A program made the position numbers and the translations under genes. A stretch of 64,000 bases of DNA from Gelatoporia subvermispora B (taxonomy: Eukaryota; Basidiomycota; Agaricomycetes; Polyporales; Gelatoporiaceae): assembly GCA_000320605.2 (NCBI GenBank), contig KB445812.1, positions 372,001 through 436,000 of the forward strand, in the 5' to 3' direction. The notes beneath the pieces are model-generated. The model was not told where the DNA came from. It searched no databases and was given only the letters and a program-made list of their open reading frames with translations. Shown here piece after piece: positions 12,258 through 24,431 of this stretch (positions within the stretch are counted from its first letter, which is position 1; each line of letters begins with the position of its first letter).

Positions 12258-13118
12258 CTAGACCCCGATGTCGTCGAGCCATGTCTGGATGTGATTGAAC
12301 CCGTCCTGCCCGTTCACGGCCTTTTCGTCGCGCACGACGAACTTATCTACTGATGTGTCCTGCCAGAGTCTGTTCTTGTCCGCCAGTGTTGCTGCCTCGT
12401 CCTCGGTGCATAGGATCGCGCACGGGAATTTGGGCTCGAAGTTGAACTCGGGTAGGGGGGCTGGGAGGAGTGAGCGTGATGTGGCGTCGGCGTTCGAAGC
12501 AGGAGGAGAAATCAATATCAGACCGGAAGCAGGGTGCGAGGAAATGTATGTTTGCGCGATGAGAGTACCACCAGAGCGGGCGATGATGACGGGCGCGAAG
12601 GGTATGGCGGCCAGTCGGACATGTGCGGAGACCTCTGCGGAAAGGGTGAGTATCCATGAAAAGCGATCTCGGGGACATGGCAACTCCCGGCGTTGTTGGA
12701 CCTCTTTGAGACGGCCGTTCTTACTCACCACTGTCAAATTTGTGCATCAGTTCCTGTGAATCTGCTGATGACTCCTCCAGCCCTAGGTCTATCTCGAGGC
12801 ACGTATAACCCCTCGCAGAGAACAGCGACGCGAGCTGTGGCATCCTGACGTCCAGTCATATTTTCAGGTCCGATCTTATGCACTATGGTCTCACCCTTTC
12901 GATGAGCTCGTGTCCCATGCGCTTGAAGACACGAATACCAGGGGTGTTGGCACCTCCCGCGGAGCATCCGGGGCTGGCTGCCGGAGAATGAACGTTGTCG
13001 AAGATGACGAATGCCTCACGGAATTGCCAATGAAGCTACCGAAACCAAAAGCAAGCGAGAGAGAAACAGGTCTTCGCCGCGAGAACCGGAGAGCAATATT
13101 GGAGTATCTCGCGAACAT
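12258..13118 (-). CDS. Alpha/beta hydrolase, predicted mitochondrial
   Basis: A small serine hydrolase of unknown substrate. Three exons join in frame: MFARYSNIALRFSRRRPVSL up to the segment PLVFVSSSAWDTSSSKG; an intron ending near 12845; MPQLASLFSARGYTCLEIDL; a second intron (about 12630-12735); then VRLAAIPFAPVIIARSGGTL to the stop at 12258. The nucleophile elbow reads ARSGG, the position of the usual GxSxG. The N-terminus is basic, Arg/Ser-rich and lacks acidic residues, fitting a mitochondrial targeting peptide. Candidate catalytic acid and His lie in the last 60 residues (CTEDEAAT, GFNHIQTWL). Length is about 215 residues. An alternative frame around the first intron (GHELIER) is also splice-compatible. 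The start is 263 bp from the divergent TIM-barrel gene. Confidence 0.7.
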
Positions 13119-13270
13119 CGTCGCGGGTGTGGTGCAAAACGAGGGAAAGAGTCGTGCTCGCCGTCGTCCGCGTCGTCCACGTCGAGCGCGCATACGCCTG
13201 CACGCGCTCACGCGTGACGTCATCCGATTCCGCAGGCTGCCATCTGAACCACTTCCCACCGACGTCCAGG

Positions 13271-13280
13271 TTATATATAC
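13271..13280 (+). promoter_or_regulatory. Putative TATA box
   Basis: TTATATATAC lies about 102 nt upstream of ATG 13382 in the 263-bp region shared by two divergent genes. Confidence 0.4.
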
Positions 13281-13381
13281 TAGGATTATCATGATGTCTT
13301 TCGTCTCGCACTGTTCAATTACACTTGATCCACGCTTTAGTTCCACACATCCTTGACTTTGAAACCATCTCTGTAGCTAAC

Positions 13382-14770
13382 ATGGCGAGCGTAATCGCAT
13401 ATTCCACAGATTCAGCGGGCATGCACCCGTCGCACACGCTCCCTCTCAAGCTCCATGCCATCGCAGAAGCGGGCATATCCCAGGTCGAGCTAGGCTTTCC
13501 CGATCTCGAGGCATACGCCGAACAAGAGTTCTCTGACTACAAAAAGCTGGACGACAGAGGACAAGGTGATATCGACAAGCTCGTGGAAGCTGCAGGGAAG
13601 ATCAAGGCGCTATGCGAGAAGTTGGAGCTGAACATCCTAGTGATGCATCCGTAGGTTACTCAATTCGATCCTGATGATGTGAGATGGCGATGCGAATATT
13701 CTGCAGGTTCTCGCAGTTTGAGGGGTACGAGGATGTGGACAAGCGGGCCAAAGGTTTCGAGCGAGCGGCAGCATGGTTTAAGGTGCTGAAAGTGAGTTCG
13801 CAATACATGCTCCCTATAGCGACTATATCCAGACCTCCAGGCCCTGAACTGCCAGATGATACAAGTCGGCTCCAGCGACGATCCCGAGACGAGTGGAGAC
13901 CACGAGATCATCGCCCGCGACCTCCGTCAGCTTGCAGACGAGGCCGCGGCACAAGATCCGCTCATTCGCATGTACGTCGCTCCACAACGTTCACGCCGGT
14001 GTCTCTCATCCCTTCCCATAGCGCGTACGAAATGTGGGCCTGGGGCGTGCACGTGTAAGTCGATATCTCACAGAACGGTCACACGACCGCGGTTCACCAA
14101 CGCGCTTTGCAGAAACACCTGGCAGCACACATGGCAAATCTGCAAGCTCGTCGAGCGCCCCAACTTCGGGCTCTGCCTCGACACGTTCCAGATCTGCGGT
14201 GACCTCCACGCATGCTTCTCTTTGTGTCGCTGTACTCACTTTGCGCAGCTCGGGCTTATGCTGACCCGACATCGCTCACTGGGCTTCTGCCCTCCGCGCA
14301 AGAATCGCTCAACGCGTCGCTTTCCGCCCTTTCCACGACCATCCCCTCGTCCAAGATCTTCTACTTGCAAATCTCCGACGGCACGCGGACGGACGCCAGC
14401 GCACTGCGCGCCGCGGCCGAGAAGCAGGGCATCCCACCTCTCTACGCATACTCAAACGAGTGGCGCCCTCTGCCGTTCATGAGTGAGATTGAGCCGGGCC
14501 AAAAATGGGACGAGTATCTGCCCGTCGTGGAGGTATGCGAGGCGGTACTCAAGACCGGATGGAGGGGCCCTTGGTCATTCGAAGTGAGTCTTTTAGCCTC
14601 ATCCGGTGAGGTGTGTGTCTCATACGCTGTTGTAGGTGTTTCACAAGGAGGATATGGCGCAGGACGACCCCGAGGTGCCGAAGCGGTGGACGTGCGGGGC
14701 GGTGAAGAGCTACGAGAAGATCATGGAGAAACTCAAGGAGAGAGGATTTGTGAACAGAGTATATGTATGA
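13382..14770 (+). CDS. Sugar isomerase-like TIM barrel, 3-dehydroshikimate dehydratase type
   Basis: Predicted member of the AP-endonuclease-2/xylose-isomerase-like fold. In fungi, QutC/qa-4-type members dehydrate 3-dehydroshikimate to protocatechuate in quinate use. Seen: AYSTDSAGMHPSHTLPLKL and VELGFPDLEAYAEQEF near the N-terminus, then LNILVMHP joined to FSQFEGYEDVDKRAKGFERA, the strand MIQVGSSDDPE, AYEMWAWGVHV joined to NTWQHTWQICKLVERPNFGL, LDTFQIC joined to ARAYADPTSLTG, KIFYLQISDGTR, NEWRPLPF and GPWSFEVFHKED. The metal-binding Glu (AYEMW), His (TWQH), Asp (LDTF) and Glu (FEVF) positions look conserved. About six introns; TGA at 14768-14770. Length is about 350 residues, normal for the family. 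Substrate assignment by motif resemblance is moderate; a sugar-acid isomerase is the alternative. Confidence 0.8.
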
Positions 14771-15012
14771 TTCACCTATAGCTATGTACAATATTGTCTC
14801 TAGATCTGCAAGCCCACCCAGTCCCTTCCCATCTCCGTCTGCAGTATTTTGCCACATTCGTCGAAAAAGGCAACTCGCCTACCATATGTAGACATTTTGC
14901 GGACCACATGCGTTGCCCCCGAGTGTCTGGCCCGTTCATGGGAGTCCACAGCCTGCTTCGCAGTAGCGCACGGTGGCGCGGTCTGCATCTGTTATCTGGC
15001 GCCGCACTTCGG

Positions 15013-16031
15013 TCAGAACGCTAGGGTGAGCTTCCGCTCGACGATGAGCGCCGAAAGAAGGATGTGGTCGAAATTCTGGTGACCGTCTGGGAACACAGTC
15101 AGTGTCGCAGCAGGAAGTGGCGGGGACGCGTCAAGAGGCGGCGGGACAAACGACGCCAGCTGCGACGATGACGAGTCGGAGCACTACATCAGACCTAGTC
15201 AGCTCCGACTCCAGCGGCACCCAGTTAAGAACGCAAGACGCACGATGCACATTGGGGACCCGTCATCGAGCGTCGTGCGGCAGTCCCACCGCAGGTCGAC
15301 GTTGCGGAAGCGCCACCTAAACTTGCGCTGTTAGGACGAGAGTCGTTGGTACGGAACGCGCACACGCGGCACGGAGACGGAGGGGGTGCTCACGGGAGAC
15401 CGCGCGTCGGCGGTGAGGACATTGGCGAGACGCGTAGCGTAGTCACCGATCGTCACCGTCGCACGCTTGTGCATGATTGCGAGCCTGACGACGGGCACGG
15501 TCAGTATTTGGACAGTTCATACAATGTCTCGGCGGGGGAAGACGCGATGGGAGTAGAGATGACAGACTCACTCGAACTCGCCTACGACATCGCCATCCAC
15601 GGACCCGCGGCGTACGGTAGTGATATACGAGAGCGGCGCGAATGGGTTCAGGTTGAGCTTAACGTCGATCGCGTAGATGGGCGTGCGCGCGGCATCGAGA
15701 GTACGAGGAGGGAGGAGATACATCGACTCGGAGTCCCATGACGCGAATGTGTAGATGTGTGGCTGCGTAGGGCGCTCGAGGTGGGCATACCTGGTCAGTG
15801 ATGTGTATTGAAATCAGAGTATGAGCCAAGGTTGGCGAGGCAAGGAACGCACGTCGGGGGTACAGAGACGGTTGTCACGTAGCTGCGATACGCACGATCA
15901 ATGGACGAGGCGTGTCTTGCGCAGGGAGACGTACTCTGGGAGTGACTCCGTTGGTGAAGATGGTGTATGTGCGTCGCCGAATGGATCAGACTCTGGTTCT
16001 GTGTATAGGATTCGGGCTCAGCGTCAGCCAT
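15013..16031 (-). CDS. DUF6593 domain protein
   Basis: Basidiomycete family of unknown function with a compact beta-rich domain. The first ATG in frame is at 16031 (MADAEPESYTQNQSLIHSAT). A His/Ser-rich N-terminal tail (HIHHLHQRSHSQSTSP) leads into the domain: PHIYTFASWDSESMYLLPP, IYAIDVKLNLNPFAPLSYIT, VVGEFE joined to LAIMHKRATVTIGDYATRL, KFRWRFRNVDLRWDC, and the closing LTVFPDGHQNFDHILLSALI followed by VERKLTLAF. Four introns were placed by frame; stop complement 15013-15015. The same terminal pattern (PDGH...DHIxxSALIxER) occurs in the gene at 26865-27901, making the two paralogues. The DUF6593 name rests on pattern recall and would need a domain search. Confidence 0.75.
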
Positions 16032-16651
16032 GGCAGCAGAATGCGACCGACGACGCACCAGTAGCCGGGAGCGGTAGGGTAACAGACCTAATAGACCTGC
16101 GCATCGTCATGGCCGAATTTTGGATATCATACACCTTGCATCGCTATACTAGGGTGGTCTGCTGGTCGTCGGTGACCGTCCGGGCGTTGTGCAAGGAGGC
16201 GGATAGTGAAGGTGAAGGACTGCATCAGAGCGGCTAGCACCGCGCCCCAAGTGGCGTGGACCCCTCGCCCAACAATGTATTCCACCGCATAACAGCCGCC
16301 AAAGATTTTAGACAAAGCATCTAGACCAAACGCAGTGCGGTCCAAGCAGAACAATGTCGAGTATAGTATTCTTTGCAGAGGTCCAAGAAGAGGGATCATG
16401 CGGCGAGACGACTCGAATGCAACGTCCAAAGGGCTGGCGGACTTCGCTCGGGCCCTTTTCAGATTCAGTTTGGCACCTTACTGGTCAACCTACATTGTGA
16501 TTGTGGCCACGATGACAATTACCGCGTCCTCTGTCGGGACAGGCTCTCTTTCGCACATATATCCACGCCATCGCACCCGCGGGTCCGTCTCAACACCTCT
16601 CCGTGTCAGCATCCACCCCGAACGCGCCGGCTAACGCGTCGACCGACGACC

Positions 16652-17967
16652 ATGCGCTCGTACGTCGCCTTTGACAGCCCACCGTTGCCACTGCTCTACG
16701 CGCACGCACTCGCAGCGTTCTTCGCGCTCTCATACGTTGGCTCCATCTATGTCTCGAAGAACACGCGGCTCGCGTTCAAAAAGGAGCAGCTGCGGGCGTC
16801 GCAGGCCAGCGGGCAACGCGTGAGGGACCCGGAGGAGCGGTGGAGGAATGACCCGCAGGTCATTAGGGCGCGGCTCGTTGCTGTGTCCACCAGCACGCTG
16901 TTGAGTTGTACAGCGGTGTTCTTGGTCGTGTGGAAGTTGACGGGCGCGAAGAGGGCAGAGGTGAGTGGTTCTACGTGTGCTCCGTGGACCGTGTTGCACT
17001 TGCTCGTGCCACATCGGGGGCCCAATCCACTGTTTGAGTTCTGCTGTATTGACAACCCATTGCTCTAGCTTTTCCATGAGGCTTTGACGGAGACAGCAGC
17101 CCGCCTTGGTCTGGCCTACACCGCGCTTCTTCCCTGTTTCATCACTGCTTTGCTCTACTTGGGCCCGCTGTACTTCGAGTTCCTCGTCGGGAGGCTCCCC
17201 TTCCAACGTCACTGGAGCATCAACATCGACCTGCTGCCGATCATTGCGACATGGCAGGGATGGCGAAACTACATAGTGGTGCGTATATGTGCCATGGTAA
17301 CCATGGGCCGATGTTTAGACTGTTTATCCTGTCTGCAGGCCCCGATCACTGAAGAAGTGGTGTTCAGAGGATGCACGCTGGCCGTGTACCACCTTGCAGG
17401 CCTGTCGCGTAAGAAGATGATCTTCCTTACCCCGCTCACGTTTGGCGCTGGTGAGTAGTCTGCTCCACACTCGCGCAGAACGGTCCTTGACAGACCCCCA
17501 GCACACCTTCACCACGCATGGGAGACATACAACCAGCTCGGGCGCACCGCAAAAGCGGCAAAGATCGCAACCATCCAGACGAGTATGTCGTCTCTGACTC
17601 CACGCAACGTAAATTTGGCTGATGATCCCAAAGTCGCCCAGCTGGGGTACACGAGTCTGTTCGGTTTTCACTGTGCCTTCCTGTTCATGCGCACGGGCTC
17701 ACTGCTCCCCGCCCTCATCTCGCACGTCTTCTGCAACATCATGGGCCTACCTGCATTTGGGATGCACCTGAGGCAACTGCCAGGCTGGCGCTTTGGTGTG
17801 TGAAGTCGCTTGCCCGTCAGATTCGGGACGCTCAAAACCGTGCATTTGCAGGAATCATCTTAACTTATCTCCTTGGAATAGCCGCATACATCTATACCAT
17901 GGACAAGTGGACGAATTCTTACTTCACTCTGTACTGGGCATACCCCGGAGACAAGTCCTTCTACTGA
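16652..17967 (+). CDS. RCE1: CAAX prenyl protease 2 (Rce1)
   Basis: ER membrane endoprotease that removes the last three residues (-aaX) of farnesylated or geranylgeranylated proteins before carboxyl methylation. The start at 16652 begins MRSYVAFDSPPLPLLYAHAL, leading into the first TM segment. Catalytic signature in order: APITEEVVFRG (EExxxR), FGAAHLHHAWE (FxxxH) and SHVFCNIMG (HxxxN). Several hydrophobic segments are visible (LLSCTAVFLVVW, LLPCFITALLYLGPLYF, LFGFHCAFLFM, GIILTYLLGIAAYIYTM). Five introns place the frame correctly, ending WAYPGDKSFY with TGA at 17965-17967. Length is about 330 residues, normal for Rce1. Divergent from the DUF6593 gene. Confidence 0.92.
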
Positions 17968-18594
17968 TTATTATCACACGCATAAATGGCAGTGATCTGT
18001 TTATTATCTCAACTCACCGTATTATTGGTATACATGCATACCTGGCCGCTTGACTGTTGACCGGAAGCACTGAACCTTCTTGACCGCAGTAGTCTAATCT
18101 GATGGGCTGGCGGCTCGGGCGGGAGCCACGCAGTGCGCCTAGCCTCGACAGGTGATTTAAATGTGCTAGTACAAGTTACACTATATTCTCCAGACATCAC
18201 GATGTAGCCGACAACGCAAGGCAGAAAACTTGAAGGTCAACGTCTGCCCTGAAGGCTGATAGTGCGACACAGCCCCGACGGCTATTCTAGGAAGACCATC
18301 TATCGATATTCCGCAAGGCTGCGCACCGCCGCTTCTAAAACTGGAACATCACAAGATTGGCCCCACCACATGATCGCTTCTAAGGGTTACAACGCAGTAG
18401 TTGAATAGCAGTCTTCGGGAGCACCTCCACCTCATGCTGATTGAGTTCTATCGAGGCCGTGATCATGCCAAGTACAGTTCAGCATCATGATCTCGCTCTC
18501 AGACGCCCCCTATCTTCATTGTAGATAACTTACGCTCTATAAGATGCGCATAGATTGTGGGCTTGCCCAGGACTCCCTGATCCACTGCTGACCG
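17968..18594. other. Intergenic, no gene seen
   Basis: 3' flank of RCE1 and 5' flank of the first seven-TM gene. No supported frame. Confidence 0.5.
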
Positions 18595-19765
18595 ATGACG
18601 TTCTCGATCGCCAAAGCCCACCTCTTGAACCTGGCTTTCGTGAACATCCTCCTCGGATTTCACCTAGTCACCTTTGGCTTGTCCCTGTGGGCACAGGTTT
18701 GGCACAAACGTGCGCGGACGGGATATGTGAATTGGCGGCTTGTGATGATTACGCTGGTTATGGGCGTAATTGGGACTCTGGATGCGTCCTTGACGACAGC
18801 AATCAATATCCGTGCATGGAGCACGGGCGATCTCACTCAGTTCATTAATTCCTCCTGGATGAATGATGTCAAGGTGCGTTCATATATACTGAGCATATTG
18901 ATATATGCTGAGTACCAATATAATGCAGATGGTTGACCAAGTGTTAATGCCGCTCATAGGAGATGCCATGCTGGTGCGTCTGATATTTATGTATTGATGA
19001 CATTCCGTGACTCTACTTAACATATGACATACGAAGACATACCGGTGTTGGATTGTCTATGAGCACAGCTGGAGGGCAATCATCCCTTCATCATTGCTAT
19101 GGCTGGTTGGCTTCGGCTTGTGCATCGTGCTCAATATCAAAGCGGCCGTCCTCACGTCTGCTGTTGGCATAAATGACCCATCTTTAACTCCCTACATTGC
19201 TTCACTCCTCGCGATCACGGTCGTGCAGAATATACTTACCACGTGTAAGTTGTTCTCAATCGCATACTGCAGAAGATACTGATACACAGCCACGTCACGC
19301 TAGCGCTCATCATCCACCGAATATGGAGTGTGCAGCGGGACATCCGAAGGCACGGAGTCCTGCATGGAAACGTCATCTTCATTGTTCGCACTATCGTTGA
19401 GTCGGGCGTCCTATACACATCGTCAGCCGTGATTCTATTGGGCACGGCCGTGGTCAGGAACAATGCTGACTACATTACTGGTGACGCCGTAAGCTTGTCT
19501 ACGTCGTTGTATATTTTTCGATGCCTGAACGTCTATGTTGTAGCTGGTCCAAATCACGGGGATTGCCTTCAACCTCATCATCATCCGGTTCGACCAGAGT
19601 TTGGCAGACCGATACGCGCTACCCTCTCCCGCATCCGATCCTAACATCACAACTGCTACCACCACTCGTGAACTGCCACATATGCAGATATACATCTCTC
19701 GACAGACGGAAATCGCCACCGAAAGTGCATGCGAAAAGGTTGACACGGCAGCATATGAACTGTGA
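18595..19765 (+). CDS. Seven-TM basidiomycete membrane protein, paralogue 1
   Basis: Function unknown; the topology suggests a seven-helix membrane protein, possibly receptor-like (inference). ATG 18595 opens MTFSIAKAHLLNLAFVNILL (first TM), then LVMITLVMGVIGTLDASLTT, MVDQVLMPLIGDAML, TYRCWIVYEHSW, WLVGFGLCIVLNIKAAVL, IASLLAITVVQNILTT, ALIIHRIWSVQRDIRRHG, RTIVESGVLYTSSAVILLGT and LVQITGIAFNLIIIRFDQSL before a short cytosolic-looking tail ending TAAYEL. The YRCW(I/V)VYE and VESGLLYT motifs recur in all four paralogues and define the family here. About five introns at matching places in the copies. Most divergent of the four. Confidence 0.85.
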
Positions 19766-21024
19766 TGATTGATAAAGACAACTAGATCATCCCACCCGAT
19801 CGCGTACATTAATTCACCGAAAATATTAATTGCAATTTACTCAAACGCTTGGTGGCAGATCTCTCACTGGCCTATCAATACTTCTTGAAGTTTACTTTTT
19901 TAACTCTCGCTTTCACCGGCACTGTCTGCAACCCGTCCATGATAATCTACGTTGACGAAGACGTTTCCTCACGGAGCGAGCCCGTCATACTTGACCCTCC
20001 CACATTTCCTTTGAGTTACCGCCTCCGGATAGTTTCTAAAGGTACCACACCAGTGAATATCATGATGATAAAAAGGGGGTGATTCGCCTCAAATACGAGT
20101 TCTTCTACGTGACTCGTTAATACACGAGCTTGTATATGCACGCGACTGGGGCTTGGTGGTGCGTTGGGATCTTCGACGTGATTCTCCTGCAATCCCAGAC
20201 AGGTGCGCCGTGATCGGATTGCGGTGGGCATCTGTTGGAGGATGACATATTCAGTTGATGCTTCGAGATCCTAGCTTCTTGTGATATATGTGCGTGATTC
20301 TCCGGTTATTGCCTCGAGAGAACGGTCCGGTTTAAAGTTCGATAATGCTACCGTGGCCACACTGCCAACCTCTGATGAACTCTTGAGCACTGACCCACGG
20401 GGACTTCCACTCCGGTTGTCGTGGTCTGCGACACGCATAACATAATCGCGTCTCCCGATATCTTTGCCCTTCACTACCTATGTAAGGTTCCGGAGTAGCA
20501 CATTCGCAGAGCTCCGTTATGCTGCTGTGCAAGTGTCGCGGCAAATGCCGTGTGGCTCAAAAGGAGGCGCGGAATCCCTTGTAGTCCTCGTGGACACTGC
20601 CTCAACACCTTCCATTGAGTCCACATGCGCGGGGTGCGAGGGAGGCGTAATACTTTTGACAACGGTGCGTCAAGCACGCCGGCGGTTGGACGCAGAATGC
20701 ATGGTCGCGCACTGCGCGGAGATACTCACCTTCCATGGCAGAGTTTGCACAGTCGAAATAAATCCAGCTGTTACAACAAAAGGAGTTCGTACGTGCCAGG
20801 AATATACTGGTGCTGTCTGGACCGACTGACGTTTTGGACAGAGATAATTTTCATATGATAACGACCTGCAGCCTTCCCTGCGTCAACATTGATGCATGAT
20901 GCACGGTCCTCGGGAGGCAGTCCGCGAGAACGTGCGGGTACTGATAATTGCTGTAACCCTTGTCTACTCTGCATTTAAAAGGGCTAGTGGCTCTTGTCTC
21001 GTGTGAGCACCCTCTTCGGACACC
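19766..21024. other. Intergenic, no gene supported
   Basis: Overlapping open frames on both strands at 20330-20860 (up to 121 codons) have no motif or splice support. Treated as spacer between paralogues 1 and 2. Confidence 0.45.
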
Positions 21025-22190
21025 ATGGGCATTCCTCTCACCGAAGCTCGCATTCTTGCATTATTCTTCACCGATATATTCATGGGAATCCACCTTGTTA
21101 CCTTTGCTCTCTCATTATGGATACAGCTGTTCAAGAATACGCAACGTGGGGCGAGAACCAAGTGGCTGCTCGTGCTGGTCACATTGACGATGGGCATCAT
21201 CGGGATCGAAGACGCTGCGTTGGATGCGGTATTGAACGTTCGGGTCTGGACTACCGGAGATCTCGGGATGTTCACCGACCGTGCGTCCTGGATCAATATT
21301 GTGAAGGTATGCACTTAGTATCTCTCGGCTCCTTACTCGATCTCATTACCCCAATGCCTAGAACATCAATCAATTCGTACAACCCTTGATCGGCGACGCC
21401 ATCTTGGTGAATTTGTTTCTTCGGCTGGATTTTCATGTGCTGATATGACCCAGATCTATCGTTGCTGGGTCGTATATGAGAGACGCTGGATAGCTGTGGC
21501 CCTATCCGTGCTATTATGGGTGGGTAGTTGTGTGGTTAGCACCATCTTTATGGTGCTCGCAGCAGATGTCAAGTCGTCCAGTGGCGTAAACGCGTCATCT
21601 CTGACCCCCTGGGTTGCAGCCTCTTTCTCTTTGACAGTTGTGTTGAACGTGATCACCACTTGTACGTTCTCGCCCTTTGTGTAGAAAGTTTCTCAAACTG
21701 AACATGACCATGCAGCTTTGATTACATTAAGGATTTGGAGTGTCAGCAGAGATATACGGCCATACATCGTGGGACACAACCGTATTACCTACTTCGTGCG
21801 CATCATTGTGGAATCTGGCCTACTATACACGACAACTGCGGTAATCATGCTCGCAACCTCCGTCGCCAAAACAAATGCAGATTACATCCCTGGTGATGTC
21901 GTGAGTCGAACTTTCGCCCCTTCCACTTAACAGACGTTGAGTCCAATATGCTTTTTTAGCTGGTGCAGATGACAGGAATTGCCTTTAACCTCATCATCAT
22001 CCGGTTCGACCATAATTTGGCAGATAGGAACATGGTGCAGTTGACCGCAGCATCCCAGTCGATCCCTCTCAGCGACCTGTCGCACGCCAGGCCGAAATTC
22101 CACATACGCGTTTCTCAAAATACCGAGATTGACAAAGCGACGTTACCTGGGAAGGGGAGTGATTCATGGGTAGCAAATCCCTCGACGTAA
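21025..22190 (+). CDS. Seven-TM basidiomycete membrane protein, paralogue 2
   Basis: Same family as the gene at 18595. The start reads MGIPLTEARILALFFTDIFM, followed by IHLVTFALSLWIQLFKN, TKWLLVLVTLTMGIIGIEDA, FTDRASWINIVK, FVQPLIGDAIL joined to IYRCWVVYERRW, VLLWVGSCVVSTIFMVLA, AASFSLTVVLNVITT, ALITLRIWSVSRDIRPYI, IIVESGLLYTTTAVIMLATS and LVQMTGIAFNLIIIRFDHNL. The tail (IPLSDLSHARPKFHIRVSQN) is longer than in paralogue 1. Introns sit at the same positions as in the other copies. It is intermediate in sequence between paralogue 1 and the near-identical pair 3/4. Confidence 0.87.
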
Positions 22191-22691
22191 TGGTTGTAGC
22201 ATTATCTCGTACACCTTACTACTTTCTGATTGCAGTCTTACGGCCCTCCAAGCCTCTACATTGACAAACTTTGATAGAAGTTGTCAGAATATAGAATATC
22301 AACTGAGATTTTGACGAGGGGAATGACTGAGCTGAGCTCACTTTCGAGAGCAAGGAGAGATCGGCATGAGGCTGGCACGCGCCCCGATGTTCCTGGTAAT
22401 GTTGTGAAATATTAAGCTACCACGATATTCGTTCCCATGCACGTCATCGTAGCGCCGGAGCGCAGTTCCTCCGCCTCATTATCGATAATCTCCGATGCAA
22501 GCGGACCTCTCGTTGCGCCAAAGTGCTCCGTATTCTGGGGTTGTTCGTGGTCAGCATGGGTCGCATTTGCAGACGTACATTTTGTGATATATTTTGGGAG
22601 GTGATTGGGACATAGTATCTGGATCTGCTCATCTGGTTCCTATGAATCCCTGTGGCCTGCAAGAAAACATCAACCTGGAAGTCCTGGGGCT

Positions 22692-22862
22692 CACTAGAGG
22701 TCATCGGGAAAATGTCGTGTTGGATTGGCGCGTCTTTACCTTGCTTTTGGGCCTTGACGGCGTCTTGCCCGCCTCTCTAGCGCGTGGCAGGTGGCTGGAA
22801 GACAGTGGTCAAGGCGCTGCAAGACGCTCTACAGAGGAGTTGATATTTTCTCAATGACTCCA
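22692..22862 (-). mobile_element. Foldback/TIR element, copy 1 (MITE-like)
   Basis: Terminal inverted repeats are seen: left GGTCATCGGGAAAATGTC against the reverse complement of the right end, AGTCATTGAGAAAATATC. Internally there are inverted GCGTCTTG/CAAGACGC motifs. About 165 bp, non-coding. It lies in reverse orientation to the copy at 25160. Confidence 0.65.
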
Positions 22863-23044
22863 AGGCAGTGCAACTCTTCTTGCAAGCGCATCCGATTGAG
22901 ACCTCTTTGCTCCGATGGGACATTCATGTCCTATGCATGACTCGAACACCTTTATATCATTGCAAACTCGGTTCACAGGGTTGCTGCTGCTCCTGGTTCC
23001 CTAAAGTCTGCTTCGCCTTGATCTCCTGCCCTAAAGCGCTAGCT

Positions 23045-24203
23045 ATGAGTATATCCCTTACACTGTCGCGCATCCTCACCTTGTTCTTTACCGATGTCCT
23101 TCTGGGCATCCATCTCGTCACCTTATCCGTAGCGATATGGCTGCAACTATGGAAGAATCCTGCCCGAGGCTTGAAGACGAAGTGGCTACTAGTGGCTGTG
23201 TCTATGACCATGGGGTTGATAGGCATGTGCGAGGCTGTGCTGGATGTGACATTGAATGTCGAAGTATGGACAAGTGGTGACCTCGGGAAGTTCACTGACC
23301 GCGCGTCTTGGATCAACATCATGAAGGTTGTACCAAATGATCTAGTCCTTGCTTCTCTCCTGACACATGAGTTACATAGATCATCGATCAGTTTGTGCAG
23401 ACGCTTATTGGCGACGCCATCCTGGTCTGTTCAGGCCAGGTGTCGCATATCGCACAGTTGACGTCGTGTGATAGATATATCGGTGTTGGGTCGTATATGA
23501 CGGTCGCATTATGGTGGTTATTGCCTCGAGCTTGATGTGGGCGGCTACCCTTGTCCTGAGTATGCTAGTCACCGTTCGATCTGCAGCGATTGACACGGCT
23601 AGCGGCATCAATGATCCTTCCTTGAAGCCATACATTACCTCCGTCTTCACTCTCACCGTAGCTCTGAATATCATCACGACATGTGCGTCATATTATTTAG
23701 AGGGTATTCGTTTGGATTCACGCGCTACCTGCAGCTCTCATCATCCTACGCATATCGAGGATAAGCGGCGAGGTGCGACAGTACATCGCTGGACGCCAGA
23801 GAATGCATCACGCCATCCGCATCATCATCGAATCTGGTCTCTTATACACCCTCACGGCGTTCATCACGCTGGTGACTGTTGTGACGAAGACGAACGCCGA
23901 TTACATACCAGCAGACTCTGTAAGCCAATCCCCTTACGATAGTGCCACTAAGGAACTTATTACGATCTCTTGCTTCTTCAGCTTGTACAGGTCACTGGCA
24001 TTGCCTTCGATCTCATGATCATCCGATTTGATAACCACTTGAACAAGACGACCGTGGTCGAGCCTCCCATCTGGCTCTCATCTCGACCAGGTGTCCGGAG
24101 TTCCTCGTACACCATGCCGAGTATTATTCCAGCCGTACATATCGAGGTCCTACAAGAGACGTCGCCGGAGAAAGAGCCTCGCTCGAAGAATGTCAGCGTG
24201 TGA
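23045..24203 (+). CDS. Seven-TM basidiomycete membrane protein, paralogue 3
   Basis: Same family as the genes at 18595 and 21025 and nearly identical to paralogue 4. ATG 23045 begins MSISLTLSRILTLFFTDVLL. Key segments: KTKWLLVAVSMTMGLIGMCE, FTDRASWINIMK, IIDQFVQTLIGDAIL, YRCWVVYDGRIMVVIASSLM, ITSVFTLTVALNIITT, ALIILRISRISGEVRQYIAG, RIIIESGLLYTLTAFITLVT and LVQVTGIAFDLMIIRFDNHL; the tail ends KEPRSKNVSV. The genomic span (1,159 bp) is exactly that of paralogue 4, so the duplication is recent and both copies keep open frames across all exons. Differences include MCEAVLDV versus TFDAVLDV in the third helix. Confidence 0.87.
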
Positions 24204-24431
24204 AACGCGTAGCACGTCCGGAGGAATGCAGTACTAAGGGCGTTGTACAACTGGGTACTATAGTAATACAGAGATAACTGCGACTAGAGCTCAAGATAAC
24301 AGCATGAAGACAGCACAATGATGAGACAAAAGTCTTTTGGGGGAATTGTGAAGTCCTTTATACACCAAAACAGCAAAAGAGAATGCATGAAGTAGAGACG
24401 CAACAGAGACATGATGGGATAGTGCGCGGCG

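Noticed and set aside
16127..16429. 100-codon minus-strand frame upstream of the DUF6593 gene
   Set aside because: Hydrophobic in places but has no link to the DUF6593 frame and no family resemblance.
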